Origin: Pseudomonas yangonensis
GTDB taxonomy: Bacteria; Pseudomonadota; Gammaproteobacteria; Pseudomonadales; Pseudomonadaceae
Assembly: GCF_009932725.1 (NCBI RefSeq)
Contig: NZ_BLJU01000023.1
Span: forward strand, 1 to 64,000
Reading direction: 5' to 3'
DNA length: 64,000 nt
Below the pieces are notes generated by a model. The model was not told where the DNA came from and ran no database searches. It saw only the letters and a program-made list of their open reading frames with translations. Below, piece after piece: positions 47,248-54,724 of this stretch. The stretch's first letter is position 1. Each line of letters begins with the position of its first letter. The translations under genes and the position numbers were made by a program.

Positions 47248-47625
47248 ATGCTGGAAACCGTCATTGTTGTTCTGCACCTGCTGGGTGCGATCGGGATTGT
47301 GGTGCTGGTTTTGCTGCAGCAGGGTAAGGGTGCGGACGCGGGTGCGTCGTTCGGTTCGGGTGCTTCGGCAACCGTATTCGGAAGCCAAGGTTCCTCTACC
47401 TTTCTGAGTAAGTTTACTGGTATACTCGCCGCAGGTTTTTTCATTACCAGCTTGGGTTTAGCGTTCTTTGCTAAAGAAAAAGCTGATGCACTGACTCAGG
47501 TTGGTCTGCCAGATCCAGCGGTTCTGGAAGTTCAACAAAAGCCGGCGGTCGAAGACGTGCCGGTGCTCGAAGAGCAAGCTCCAGCGTCCGATGCTTCGGA
47601 TGTGCCGGAGGCTCCAGAGCGGTAA
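47248..47625 (+). CDS. secG: Protein translocase subunit SecG
   Basis: 125 residues with two TM segments (VIVVLHLLGAIGIVVLVLL and a second at about 55-75) around the conserved QQGKGADAGASFGSGAS loop. It is part of the SecYEG channel. The C-terminal tail (about 80-125) is acidic and Pro/Val-rich. It is 4 bp after tpiA and 8 bp before tRNA-Leu. Confidence 0.96.
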   Translation: MLETVIVVLHLLGAIGIVVLVLLQQGKGADAGASFGSGASATVFGSQGSSTFLSKFTGILAAGFFITSLGLAFFAKEKADALTQVGLPDPAVLEVQQKPAVEDVPVLEEQAPASDASDVPEAPER

Positions 47626-47632
47626 CCGTTTT

Positions 47633-47718
47633 GCCGAGGTGGTGGAATTGGTAGACACGCTACCTTGAGGTGGTAGTGGCCATAGGCTGTAGGGGTTCGA
47701 GTCCCCTCCTCGGTACCA
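47633..47718 (+). tRNA. tRNA-Leu (anticodon GAG)
   Basis: 86 nt including encoded CCA. Acceptor stem GCCGAGG/CCTCGGT (one G-T), anticodon stem CTACC/GGTAG with loop TTGAGGT giving anticodon GAG, a long variable arm, and TTCGAGTCC in the T loop. It is directly after secG and probably read from that transcript. Confidence 0.97.
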
Positions 47719-47725
47719 TACTCAA

Positions 47726-47752
47726 GAAAGCCCGCAGTTCGCGGGCTTTCTT
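47726..47752 (+). terminator. Rho-independent terminator after tRNA-Leu
   Basis: GAAAGCCCGC, loop AGTTC, GCGGGCTTTCTT: ten-bp stem, 8 bp past the tRNA. Confidence 0.9.
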
Positions 47753-47769
47753 GTTGCTGGAGTGTTTGG

Positions 47770-47799
47770 TTGACCCTCGCCAGGGGGTGGCCGTATAAT
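47770..47799 (+). promoter_or_regulatory. Sigma-70 promoter of tRNA-fMet / rimP operon
   Basis: TTGACC (47770-47775), 18-bp spacer, TATAAT (47794-47799), with a GC-rich discriminator after it. It follows the tRNA-Leu terminator, so the initiator tRNA starts a new unit that can extend into rimP-nusA-infB. Confidence 0.9.
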
Positions 47800-47815
47800 T
47801 CCGGCCCAGCTTTGA

Positions 47816-47892
<77 letters not shown>

Positions 47893-47902
47893 GTTTCAGC
47901 AG

Positions 47903-47923
47903 GCCCCTTTTCAGGGGCTTTTT
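47903..47923 (+). terminator. Terminator 1 between tRNA-fMet and rimP
   Basis: GCCCCT, loop TTTC, AGGGGCTTTTT, 10 bp after the tRNA. A 6-bp stem with 5 T; partial read-through is likely because rimP follows. Confidence 0.75.
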
Positions 47924-47970
47924 GTTAGCTGAAAGACAGTGTCCGCCGGTATTTTCGGTGGATTGAAGGG

Positions 47971-47992
47971 ATGGGCGTTTCGCCCATTTTTT
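47971..47992 (+). terminator. Terminator-like hairpin 2 before rimP
   Basis: ATGGGCG, loop TTT, CGCCCAT then TTTTTA. It is 30 bp before the rimP GTG. Two terminators in tandem suggest antitermination control of the nusA operon. Confidence 0.75.
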
Positions 47993-48021
47993 ATTTGCAC
48001 AGCATGCACGAGGGCCGTTAA

Positions 48022-48480
48022 GTGTCGAGCAAGCTAGAACAGTTGCAGGCCTTGTTGGCCCCGGTAATCGAGGCGCTCGGTTATCAATGTTGGGGCATCG
48101 AGTTCCTGTCGCAGGGGCGTCATTCGTTGCTGCGTGTCTATATCGATAAGGCCGACGGCATTCTTATCGACGATTGCGAGATCGTCAGCCGTCAGCTCAG
48201 TGGTGTACTCGATGTCGAGGATCCGATTTCCTCCGAGTACACGCTGGAAGTTTCCTCTCCTGGCATGGATCGTCCGTTGTTCACTCTCGAACAGTTTGCG
48301 GGGCATGTCGGTGAGCAGGTGAAGATCAAGCTGCGTTCGCCTTTCGATGGGCGTCGCAACTTCCAGGGCCTCCTTCGCGGTGTGGAGGAGCAGGACGTGG
48401 TGGTGCAGGTGGATGACCACGAGTATCTGTTGCCGATCGACCTGATCGACAAGGCCAATATCATCCCCCGATTTGATTGA
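48022..48480 (+). CDS. rimP: Ribosome maturation factor RimP
   Basis: 152 residues from GTG. It has the family core GYQCWGIEFLSQGRHSLLRVYID, DDCEIVSRQLSGVLDVEDPI and LEVSSPGMDRPLF. It is needed for 30S maturation. It opens the rimP-nusA-infB cluster; 160 bp separate it from nusA. Confidence 0.96.
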   Translation: MSSKLEQLQALLAPVIEALGYQCWGIEFLSQGRHSLLRVYIDKADGILIDDCEIVSRQLSGVLDVEDPISSEYTLEVSSPGMDRPLFTLEQFAGHVGEQVKIKLRSPFDGRRNFQGLLRGVEEQDVVVQVDDHEYLLPIDLIDKANIIPRFD

Positions 48481-48490
48481 TATGCGGATT

Positions 48491-48539
48491 CTGTGTCGCT
48501 GCCGGACTGTCGATTGTCGGTGCAGTGCGAGCGACACAG
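48491..48539 (+). other. Inverted repeat in the rimP-nusA gap
   Basis: CTGTGTCGCT (48491-48500) and AGCGACACAG (48530-48539) are perfect 10-bp complements around a 29-nt loop, starting 10 bp after the rimP stop. There is no T tail, so it is not a terminator; an RNase III or autoregulatory structure is possible. Confidence 0.6.
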
Positions 48540-48640
48540 ATGGCGCGAAGGTAGCGCGGCAGCGCACGGGTGTAGCGCCAATGGCGTGAACGTGACGCGA
48601 ATTGCGCAGAACCAATGGATTGCGAAAGGCGAGGCGTACG

Positions 48641-50122
48641 ATGAGCAAAGAAGTACTGCTGGTTGTTGAGTCGGTATCCAACGAGAAGGGTGTACCGGCC
48701 GGCGTGATTTTCGAGGCGCTGGAGCTGGCTCTGGCGACCGCCACCAAGAAACGTTTCGAGGACGAAGTCGACCTGCGTGTGTCGATCAATCGCCAGAACG
48801 GTAGCTACGAAACCTTCCGCCGCTGGACCGTGGTCGATGAGTCCGAGTTCGAAGATCCGGCCTATCAGCTGACTGACGACATGCCGCAGGCCGTCGAAGC
48901 CAACGCCAAGATCGGTGACGTGCTCGAAGAAAAAGTCGAGTCCATCGAGTTCGGCCGTATCGCCGCGCAAACCGCTAAGCAGGTCATCGTGCAGAAAGTG
49001 CGCGAGGCTGAACGCGCCCAGGTGGTCGACGCCTACCGCGAGCGCCTGGGCGAGATCATCTCCGGCACCGTGAAGAAGGTCACCCGCGACAACGTTATCG
49101 TTGACCTGGGTAACAACGCTGAGGCGCTGCTGGCCCGCGAAGACATCATTCCGCGCGAGACTTTCCGCGTTGGTGTGCGTCTGCGTGCCCTGCTCAAGGA
49201 AATTCGTACCGAGAACCGCGGTCCGCAGCTGATCCTGTCGCGTACCGCTCCGGAAATGCTGATCGAGCTGTTCCGCATCGAAGTACCGGAAATCGCCGAA
49301 GGGCTGATCGACGTCAAGGCCGCTTCCCGTGATCCGGGCTCGCGCGCCAAGATTGCCGTGCGCTCCAAGGACAAGCGTATCGACCCGCAGGGCGCCTGTA
49401 TCGGCATGCGCGGTTCGCGCGTTCAGGCCGTTTCCGGCGAACTGGGCGGCGAGCGTGTGGATATCGTGCTGTGGGACGACAACCCTGCGCAGTTCGTGAT
49501 CAATGCCATGTCGCCGGCTGAAGTGGCTGCGATCATCGTCGACGAAGATGCCCATGCCATGGACATCGCCGTTGCCGAAGACAACTTGGCTCAGGCCATT
49601 GGTCGTGGCGGTCAGAACGTGCGTCTGGCCAGTCAGCTGACCGGCTGGACCCTGAACGTGATGACCGAAGCGGACATCCAGGCCAAGCAGCAGGCAGAAA
49701 CCGGCGACATCATGCAGTCCTTCATCGACGAGCTGGAAGTCGACGAAGAACTGGCTCAAGTCCTGGTCGAAGAGGGTTTCACCAGTCTCGAAGAGATTGC
49801 CTACGTACCCATGGAAGAAATGCTCAGCATCGATGGCTTCGACGAGGAGATCGTCAACGAGCTGCGTGCACGGGCCAAGGATCGTCTGCTGACCAAGGCG
49901 ATCGCCAACGAGGAGAAGTTGGCCGATGCCCATCCGGCAGATGATCTGCTGGAACTGGAAGGCATGGACAAGGCGCTGGCTCTTGAGCTCGCGCTGCGCG
50001 GCGTGATTACCCGTGAAGACCTGGCCGAGCAGTCTATCGACGACCTGCTCGACATCGACGGCATCGACGAAGAGCGTGCCGGCAAGCTGATCATGGCCGC
50101 TCGAGCCCACTGGTTCGAATAA
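48641..50122 (+). CDS. nusA: Transcription termination/antitermination factor NusA
   Basis: 493 residues: N-terminal RNAP-binding domain from MSKEVLLVVESVSNEKG, S1 domain (about 135-200, GTVKKVTRDNVIVDLGNNAEA), two KH domains with ACIGMRGSRVQAV and AIGRGGQNVRLAS, and two C-terminal acidic repeats (LVEEGFTSLEEIAYV, LALRGVITREDLAEQ). It modulates pausing, termination and antitermination. The ATG at 48641 replaces an in-frame start at 48602. infB follows 27 bp later. Confidence 0.98.
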   Translation: MSKEVLLVVESVSNEKGVPAGVIFEALELALATATKKRFEDEVDLRVSINRQNGSYETFRRWTVVDESEFEDPAYQLTDDMPQAVEANAKIGDVLEEKVESIEFGRIAAQTAKQVIVQKVREAERAQVVDAYRERLGEIISGTVKKVTRDNVIVDLGNNAEALLAREDIIPRETFRVGVRLRALLKEIRTENRGPQLILSRTAPEMLIELFRIEVPEIAEGLIDVKAASRDPGSRAKIAVRSKDKRIDPQGACIGMRGSRVQAVSGELGGERVDIVLWDDNPAQFVINAMSPAEVAAIIVDEDAHAMDIAVAEDNLAQAIGRGGQNVRLASQLTGWTLNVMTEADIQAKQQAETGDIMQSFIDELEVDEELAQVLVEEGFTSLEEIAYVPMEEMLSIDGFDEEIVNELRARAKDRLLTKAIANEEKLADAHPADDLLELEGMDKALALELALRGVITREDLAEQSIDDLLDIDGIDEERAGKLIMAARAHWFE

Positions 50123-50149
50123 GCGGTTGCGGCCTGAGGAGAAAGATGC

Positions 50150-52639
50150 ATGACGCAAGTCACGGTGAAAGAACTGGCCAAAGTGGTCGACACTCCGGTT
50201 GAACGCCTGCTGCAGCAGATGCGTGAAGCCGGTCTGTCCCACAGCAGTGCCGAACAAGTAGTGACCGATAGTGAGAAACAGGCCCTGTTGGCCCATCTCA
50301 AGAGCAGTCACGGCGACAAGGTCGAAGAGCCGCGCAAGATTACCTTGCAGCGCAAGACCACCAGCACCCTCAAGGTGGCTGGCAGCAAGACCATCAGCGT
50401 TGAAGTGCGCAAGAAGAAGACCTTCGTCAAGCGCAGCCCGGAAGAGCTCGAAGCCGAGAAGCAGCGCGAGCTGGAAGCTCAGCAGGCAGCTGCCGAGGCC
50501 GAGCGCCTGAAGGCCGAGGAAGAAGCCAAGCGCAAGGCCGAAGAGGAGGCCAAGCGCCAGGCTGCTGCTGCTCCCGCCGTCGAAACCACGGCCGCCGCCG
50601 CTGCGCCGGCTCCGACCAGCGAGCCGGCAGTTGCCGCTCCGGTCGTCGAGGTAGAGCGCAAGAAAGAAGAAGTGCGTCGTCCCGAGAAGGCGCGCAGCGA
50701 CGAAGACGAGCGTCGTGATCGCAAGCACGCGCAGCACCGCCCGACCCTCAAGGAAAAGGCACCGGCTCCGCGCGTCGCACCACGCAGTGTCGATGAAGAG
50801 AGCGATGGCTTCCGTCGTGGCGGTCGCGGCAAGGCCAAGATGAAGAAGCGCAACCAGCACGGCTTCCAGGCTCCGGCCGGTCCGGTGGTGCGTGAAGTAT
50901 CGATTGGCGAAACCATCACCGTGGGCGAACTGGCCCAGCAGATGTCGGTGAAGGCCGCTGAAGTCATCAAGTTCATGTTCAAGATGGGCTCGCCTGCCAC
51001 CATCAACCAGGTGCTGGATCAGGAAACTGCCCAGCTGGTCGCCGAAGAGCTGGGCCACAAGGTCAAGCTGGTCAGCGACAACGCGCTGGAAGATTCCCTG
51101 GCCGAGTCGCTGAAGTTCGAAGGTGAAGCGATGTCCCGTGCGCCGGTGGTGACCGTAATGGGTCACGTCGACCATGGTAAGACCTCGCTGCTCGACTATA
51201 TCCGTCGTGCCAAGGTGGCTTCCGGTGAGGCAGGTGGCATCACTCAGCACATCGGTGCCTACCACGTGGAAACCGACCGCGGCATGGTCACCTTCCTCGA
51301 CACCCCCGGTCACGCCGCGTTTACCCAGATGCGTGCCCGTGGTGCCAAGGCCACCGACATCGTCATCCTCGTCGTCGCTGCTGACGACGGCGTGATGCCG
51401 CAGACCCAGGAAGCCGTGCAGCACGCGAAAGCGGCTGGCGTGCCGATCGTGGTTGCGGTGAACAAGATGGACAAGCCGGAAGCCAATCCGGACAACATCA
51501 AGAACGGCCTGGCCGCGCTGGACGTGATCCCGGAAGAGTGGGGCGGCGACGCACCCTTCGTCCCGGTTTCCGCCAAGGCCGGTACCGGTATCGACGAGCT
51601 GCTCGAAGCCGTTCTGCTGCAGGCCGAGGTTCTCGAACTGAAAGCCACTCCGACCGCTCCCGGTCGTGGTGTGGTGGTCGAATCGCGTCTGGACAAGGGC
51701 CGCGGCCCGGTCGCTACCGTGCTGGTTCAGGACGGTACCCTGCGTCAGGGCGACATGGTTCTGGTTGGCGTCAACTACGGCCGCGTGCGTGCCATGCTCG
51801 ACGAGAACGGCAAGCCGATCAAGGAAGCCGGTCCGTCGATTCCGGTCGAGATCCTCGGCCTGGACGGCACTCCGGATGCCGGTGACGAGATGATGGTGGT
51901 GGCCGACGAGAAGAAGGCCCGCGAAGTCGCTCTGTTCCGTCAGGGCAAGTTCCGCGAGGTCAAACTGGCTCGTGCCCACGCCGGCAAGCTGGAAAACATC
52001 TTCGAGAGCATGGGCCAGGAAGAGAAGAAGACCCTCAACATCGTCCTCAAGGCCGACGTGCGTGGTTCTCTGGAAGCCCTGCAGGGCTCGCTCAGCACCC
52101 TGGGCAACGACGAAGTGCAGGTGCGTGTGGTCGGTGGCGGCGTCGGTGGTATCACCGAGTCCGATGCCAACCTGGCGCTGGCTTCCAATGCCGTGCTGTT
52201 CGGCTTCAACGTCCGTGCTGATGCCGGTGCGCGCAAGATCGTCGAGTCCGAAGGCCTCGACATGCGCTACTACAACGTCATCTACGACATCATCGAAGAC
52301 GTCAAGAAGGCCCTCACCGGTATGCTCGGCAGCGATGTTCGCGAGAACATCCTGGGCACCGCGGAAGTGCGTGACGTGTTCCGTTCGCCGAAGTTCGGCG
52401 CCGTCGCTGGCTGCATGGTCATCGAAGGCACCGTCTACCGCAATCGTCCGATCCGCGTACTGCGCGAGGACGTGGTGATCTTCGAGGGCGAGCTGGAATC
52501 GCTGCGTCGCTTCAAGGACGACGTCGCCGAAGTGCGTAACGGCATGGAGTGCGGTATCGGCGTGAAGAGCTACAACGACGTCAAGGTCGGCGACAAGATC
52601 GAAGTGTTCGAGAAGGTCCAGGTGGCGCGCAGTCTGTAA
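50150..52639 (+). CDS. infB: Translation initiation factor IF-2
   Basis: 829 residues. A variable N-terminal part includes a charged coiled coil (Glu/Ala/Lys-rich, about 95-150) and a basic segment. The GTPase domain has GHVDHGKTSLLD, DTPGHAAF and NKMD; EF-Tu-like and IF2 C-terminal fMet-tRNA domains follow. It brings initiator tRNA to the 30S subunit; the initiator tRNA gene is in the same cluster. Slightly shorter than the E. coli form (890). Confidence 0.98.
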   Translation: MTQVTVKELAKVVDTPVERLLQQMREAGLSHSSAEQVVTDSEKQALLAHLKSSHGDKVEEPRKITLQRKTTSTLKVAGSKTISVEVRKKKTFVKRSPEELEAEKQRELEAQQAAAEAERLKAEEEAKRKAEEEAKRQAAAAPAVETTAAAAAPAPTSEPAVAAPVVEVERKKEEVRRPEKARSDEDERRDRKHAQHRPTLKEKAPAPRVAPRSVDEESDGFRRGGRGKAKMKKRNQHGFQAPAGPVVREVSIGETITVGELAQQMSVKAAEVIKFMFKMGSPATINQVLDQETAQLVAEELGHKVKLVSDNALEDSLAESLKFEGEAMSRAPVVTVMGHVDHGKTSLLDYIRRAKVASGEAGGITQHIGAYHVETDRGMVTFLDTPGHAAFTQMRARGAKATDIVILVVAADDGVMPQTQEAVQHAKAAGVPIVVAVNKMDKPEANPDNIKNGLAALDVIPEEWGGDAPFVPVSAKAGTGIDELLEAVLLQAEVLELKATPTAPGRGVVVESRLDKGRGPVATVLVQDGTLRQGDMVLVGVNYGRVRAMLDENGKPIKEAGPSIPVEILGLDGTPDAGDEMMVVADEKKAREVALFRQGKFREVKLARAHAGKLENIFESMGQEEKKTLNIVLKADVRGSLEALQGSLSTLGNDEVQVRVVGGGVGGITESDANLALASNAVLFGFNVRADAGARKIVESEGLDMRYYNVIYDIIEDVKKALTGMLGSDVRENILGTAEVRDVFRSPKFGAVAGCMVIEGTVYRNRPIRVLREDVVIFEGELESLRRFKDDVAEVRNGMECGIGVKSYNDVKVGDKIEVFEKVQVARSL

Positions 52640-52659
52640 GCGCGACATCCCGATCACGC

Positions 52660-52693
52660 AACGCCCGGCCCCGCTCATGCGCGGCCGGGCGTT
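52660..52693 (+). other. GC-rich hairpin between infB and rbfA
   Basis: AACGCCCGGCC and GGCCGGGCGTT pair perfectly (11 bp) around 12 nt; a weak TTT follows a few bases later. It may cause partial termination or protect the infB 3' end. Confidence 0.65.
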
Positions 52694-52751
52694 TGCCGCT
52701 TTTACGTCCGCTGCCGCCAAGGCCTGCGGGCGAAGGAAAGGTAAGTAAGAA

Positions 52752-53141
52752 ATGGCCAAAGATTACAGCCGTACCCAGCGTATCGGTGATCAGATGCAGC
52801 GCGAGCTGGCAGTGCTGATCCAGCGCGAGATCAAGGACCCGCGCCTGGGTCTGGTAACCATCACTGCGGTCGACGTGAGTCGCGACCTATCCCATGCCAA
52901 GGTGTTCATCACCGTGATGGGCAAGGACGACGACGCCGAGCAGATCAAGCTCAACCTGGAGATTCTCGGTGAGGCAGCCGGTTACCTGCGCATGCTGCTG
53001 GGCAAGTCGATGAAAGTTCGCACCATTCCGCAGCTGCACTTCCAGTACGACGCCAGCATTCGTCGCGGTGCCGAGTTGTCGGCGCTGATCGAGCGTGCGG
53101 TGGCGGAAGATCGCAAGCACCAGGACGGCAGCGAGGAATAA
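52752..53141 (+). CDS. rbfA: Ribosome-binding factor A
   Basis: 129 residues of the KH-like RbfA fold: RTQRIGDQMQRELAVLIQREIKDPRLG, VTITAVDVSRDLSHAKVFITV and IPQLHFQYDASIRRGAEL. It helps late 30S maturation at low temperature. truB starts 2 bp after its stop. Confidence 0.97.
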   Translation: MAKDYSRTQRIGDQMQRELAVLIQREIKDPRLGLVTITAVDVSRDLSHAKVFITVMGKDDDAEQIKLNLEILGEAAGYLRMLLGKSMKVRTIPQLHFQYDASIRRGAELSALIERAVAEDRKHQDGSEE

Positions 53142-53143
53142 GC

Positions 53144-54064
53144 GTGGCGCAGGTCAAACGTATTCGCCGCAAGGTCGACGGTATCATCCTGCTGGACAAG
53201 CCGCGCGGCTTCACTTCCAACGCTGCATTGCAGAAGGTGCGCTGGCTGCTCAACGCCGAGAAGGCCGGGCATACCGGTAGCCTTGATCCGCTGGCAACCG
53301 GCGTGCTGCCGCTGTGCTTCGGTGAGGCGACCAAGTTCTCGCAGTACCTGCTCGATGCCGACAAGGGTTACGAGACCGTGGCGCAACTGGGCGTGACCAC
53401 CACCACCGGCGATGCCGAAGGTGATGTGCTCGAGCGTCGCCCGGTGACCGTTGGTCGCACTGAGATCGAGGCCCTGTTGCCGCGTTTTCGCGGAGAAATC
53501 AAACAGATACCCCCGATGTACTCGGCTCTGAAGAAGGATGGGCAGCCGTTGTACAAGCTGGCCCGTGCAGGCGAGGTAGTGGAGCGCGAGGCGCGTTCTG
53601 TTACTATTGCGCGCCTGGAATTGCTGGCTCTCGAGGGCGAGCAGGCGCGTCTGTCGGTGGATTGCAGCAAAGGTACCTACATTCGCACACTGGTCGAGGA
53701 TCTTGGCCAGTTGCTCGGTTGCGGCGCACATGTCGCGGAACTGCGCCGGACCAAGGCCGGCCCGTTCGACCTGGCGCGCACCGTGACGCTGGAAGAGCTG
53801 GAAGCGGTGCATGCCGAAGGTGGCAGCGCAGCGCTCGATCGCTTCCTGCAGCCGGTCGACAGCGGTTTGCAGGATTGGCCGCTGCTGCAGTTTTCCGAGC
53901 ACAGCGCGTTCTACTGGTTGCAAGGGCAACCGGTACGGGCACCGGAAGCGCCGAAGTTCGGCATGGTGCGCGTGCAGGATCACAATGGTCGCTTCATCGG
54001 GATCGGTGAAGTGAGCGACGACGGGCGCATCGCCCCGCGTCGATTGATTTATACCGGTGCGTAG
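53144..54064 (+). CDS. truB: tRNA pseudouridine-55 synthase TruB
   Basis: 306 residues from a GTG start. Active-site Asp is in GHTGSLDPLATGVLPLC; the family KPRGFTS and YSALKKDGQPLYKLAR motifs and the C-terminal PUA-like domain are present. It makes pseudouridine 55 in the T loop. It is 2 bp after rbfA, so coupled. Confidence 0.97.
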   Translation: MAQVKRIRRKVDGIILLDKPRGFTSNAALQKVRWLLNAEKAGHTGSLDPLATGVLPLCFGEATKFSQYLLDADKGYETVAQLGVTTTTGDAEGDVLERRPVTVGRTEIEALLPRFRGEIKQIPPMYSALKKDGQPLYKLARAGEVVEREARSVTIARLELLALEGEQARLSVDCSKGTYIRTLVEDLGQLLGCGAHVAELRRTKAGPFDLARTVTLEELEAVHAEGGSAALDRFLQPVDSGLQDWPLLQFSEHSAFYWLQGQPVRAPEAPKFGMVRVQDHNGRFIGIGEVSDDGRIAPRRLIYTGA

Positions 54065-54283
54065 CACGGGTGGAGACACGGGCCTCAAGGCCCGGACGGA
54101 CTCTACCGGTGTGTAGTACCGAACGGTTCGGCCGAGAGGTCGAAACCTGAGGCTGGCGATACCAGCGTCAGGATTACGAGGGTGGCTGTTAGTAGGCACG
54201 GTCATGCCTCTTTTTAAAACACGGGAAGCGATTCCCGGCCTATTGAGACTGCTTCGGCAGTTTCCAGATGAGAGGAAGCCAAC
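54065..54283 (+). other. rpsO leader region
   Basis: 219 bp without a gene. It holds a near-repeat TACCGGTGCGTAG / TACCGGTGTGTAG (end of truB and about 54105), a GGGCCT-CA-AGGCCC hairpin near 54081, and GGGAA-GCGA-TTCCC near 54225, shortly before the rpsO SD. S15 represses its own translation in known bacteria by binding its leader, so these may be part of such a fold; this is inference. Confidence 0.45.
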
Positions 54284-54553
54284 ATGGCACTCAGCGTTGA
54301 AGAAAAAGCCCAGATCGTAAACGAGTACAAGCAAGCTGAAGGCGACACCGGTAGCCCGGAAGTGCAGGTAGCCCTGCTGACCGCCAACATCAACAAGCTG
54401 CAAGGCCACTTCAAGGCCAACGGCAAAGATCACCACAGCCGTCGTGGTCTGATCCGTATGGTTAACCAGCGTCGTAAGCTGCTGGACTACCTGAAGGGCA
54501 AGGACACCACTCGTTACAGCGCCCTGATCGGTCGCCTGGGCCTGCGTCGTTAA
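54284..54553 (+). CDS. rpsO: 30S ribosomal protein S15
   Basis: 89 residues, the standard S15 length: EKAQIVNEYKQAEGDTGSPEVQ, then DHHSRRGLIRMVNQRRKLLDYL. It binds the central domain of 16S rRNA. GAGAGGAAG precedes the ATG. A long hairpin separates it from pnp. Confidence 0.98.
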   Translation: MALSVEEKAQIVNEYKQAEGDTGSPEVQVALLTANINKLQGHFKANGKDHHSRRGLIRMVNQRRKLLDYLKGKDTTRYSALIGRLGLRR

Positions 54554-54576
54554 TAGACGCGAGCTGCACAAGTTGG

Positions 54577-54640
54577 AAGCTGGAAGTTCGCAGCGGCACC
54601 TCGGGGTTTACCCCGGAGTGCGGCTGCGGGCTTCCAGCTT
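54577..54640 (+). other. Long RNA hairpin between rpsO and pnp
   Basis: AAGCTGGAAG (54577-54586) pairs with CTTCCAGCTT (54631-54640); inside it CGCAGC/GCTGCG, GCAC/GTGC and CGGGG/CCCCG continue the stem to a TTTA loop. The 64-nt structure has small mismatches only. The trailing TTTT makes it a possible terminator; by analogy with E. coli it may also be the RNase III site of pnp autoregulation. Confidence 0.75.
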
Positions 54641-54724
54641 TTGGCTTTTCGAAGGATGCATCGGGTCCGACTCCCATGCCGCTTTCAGATTTCCCCCAAA
54701 GGCAACAAAGAGAAGGAAAACACC

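Noticed and set aside
48602..48640. Upstream start of nusA
   Set aside because: The extra 13 residues are basic and not seen in NusA; the ATG at 48641 fits the family N-terminus.
48461..52759. A 1432-codon antisense frame over nusA-infB
   Set aside because: Same reason: shadow of codon bias opposite known genes; composition is unlike any protein family.
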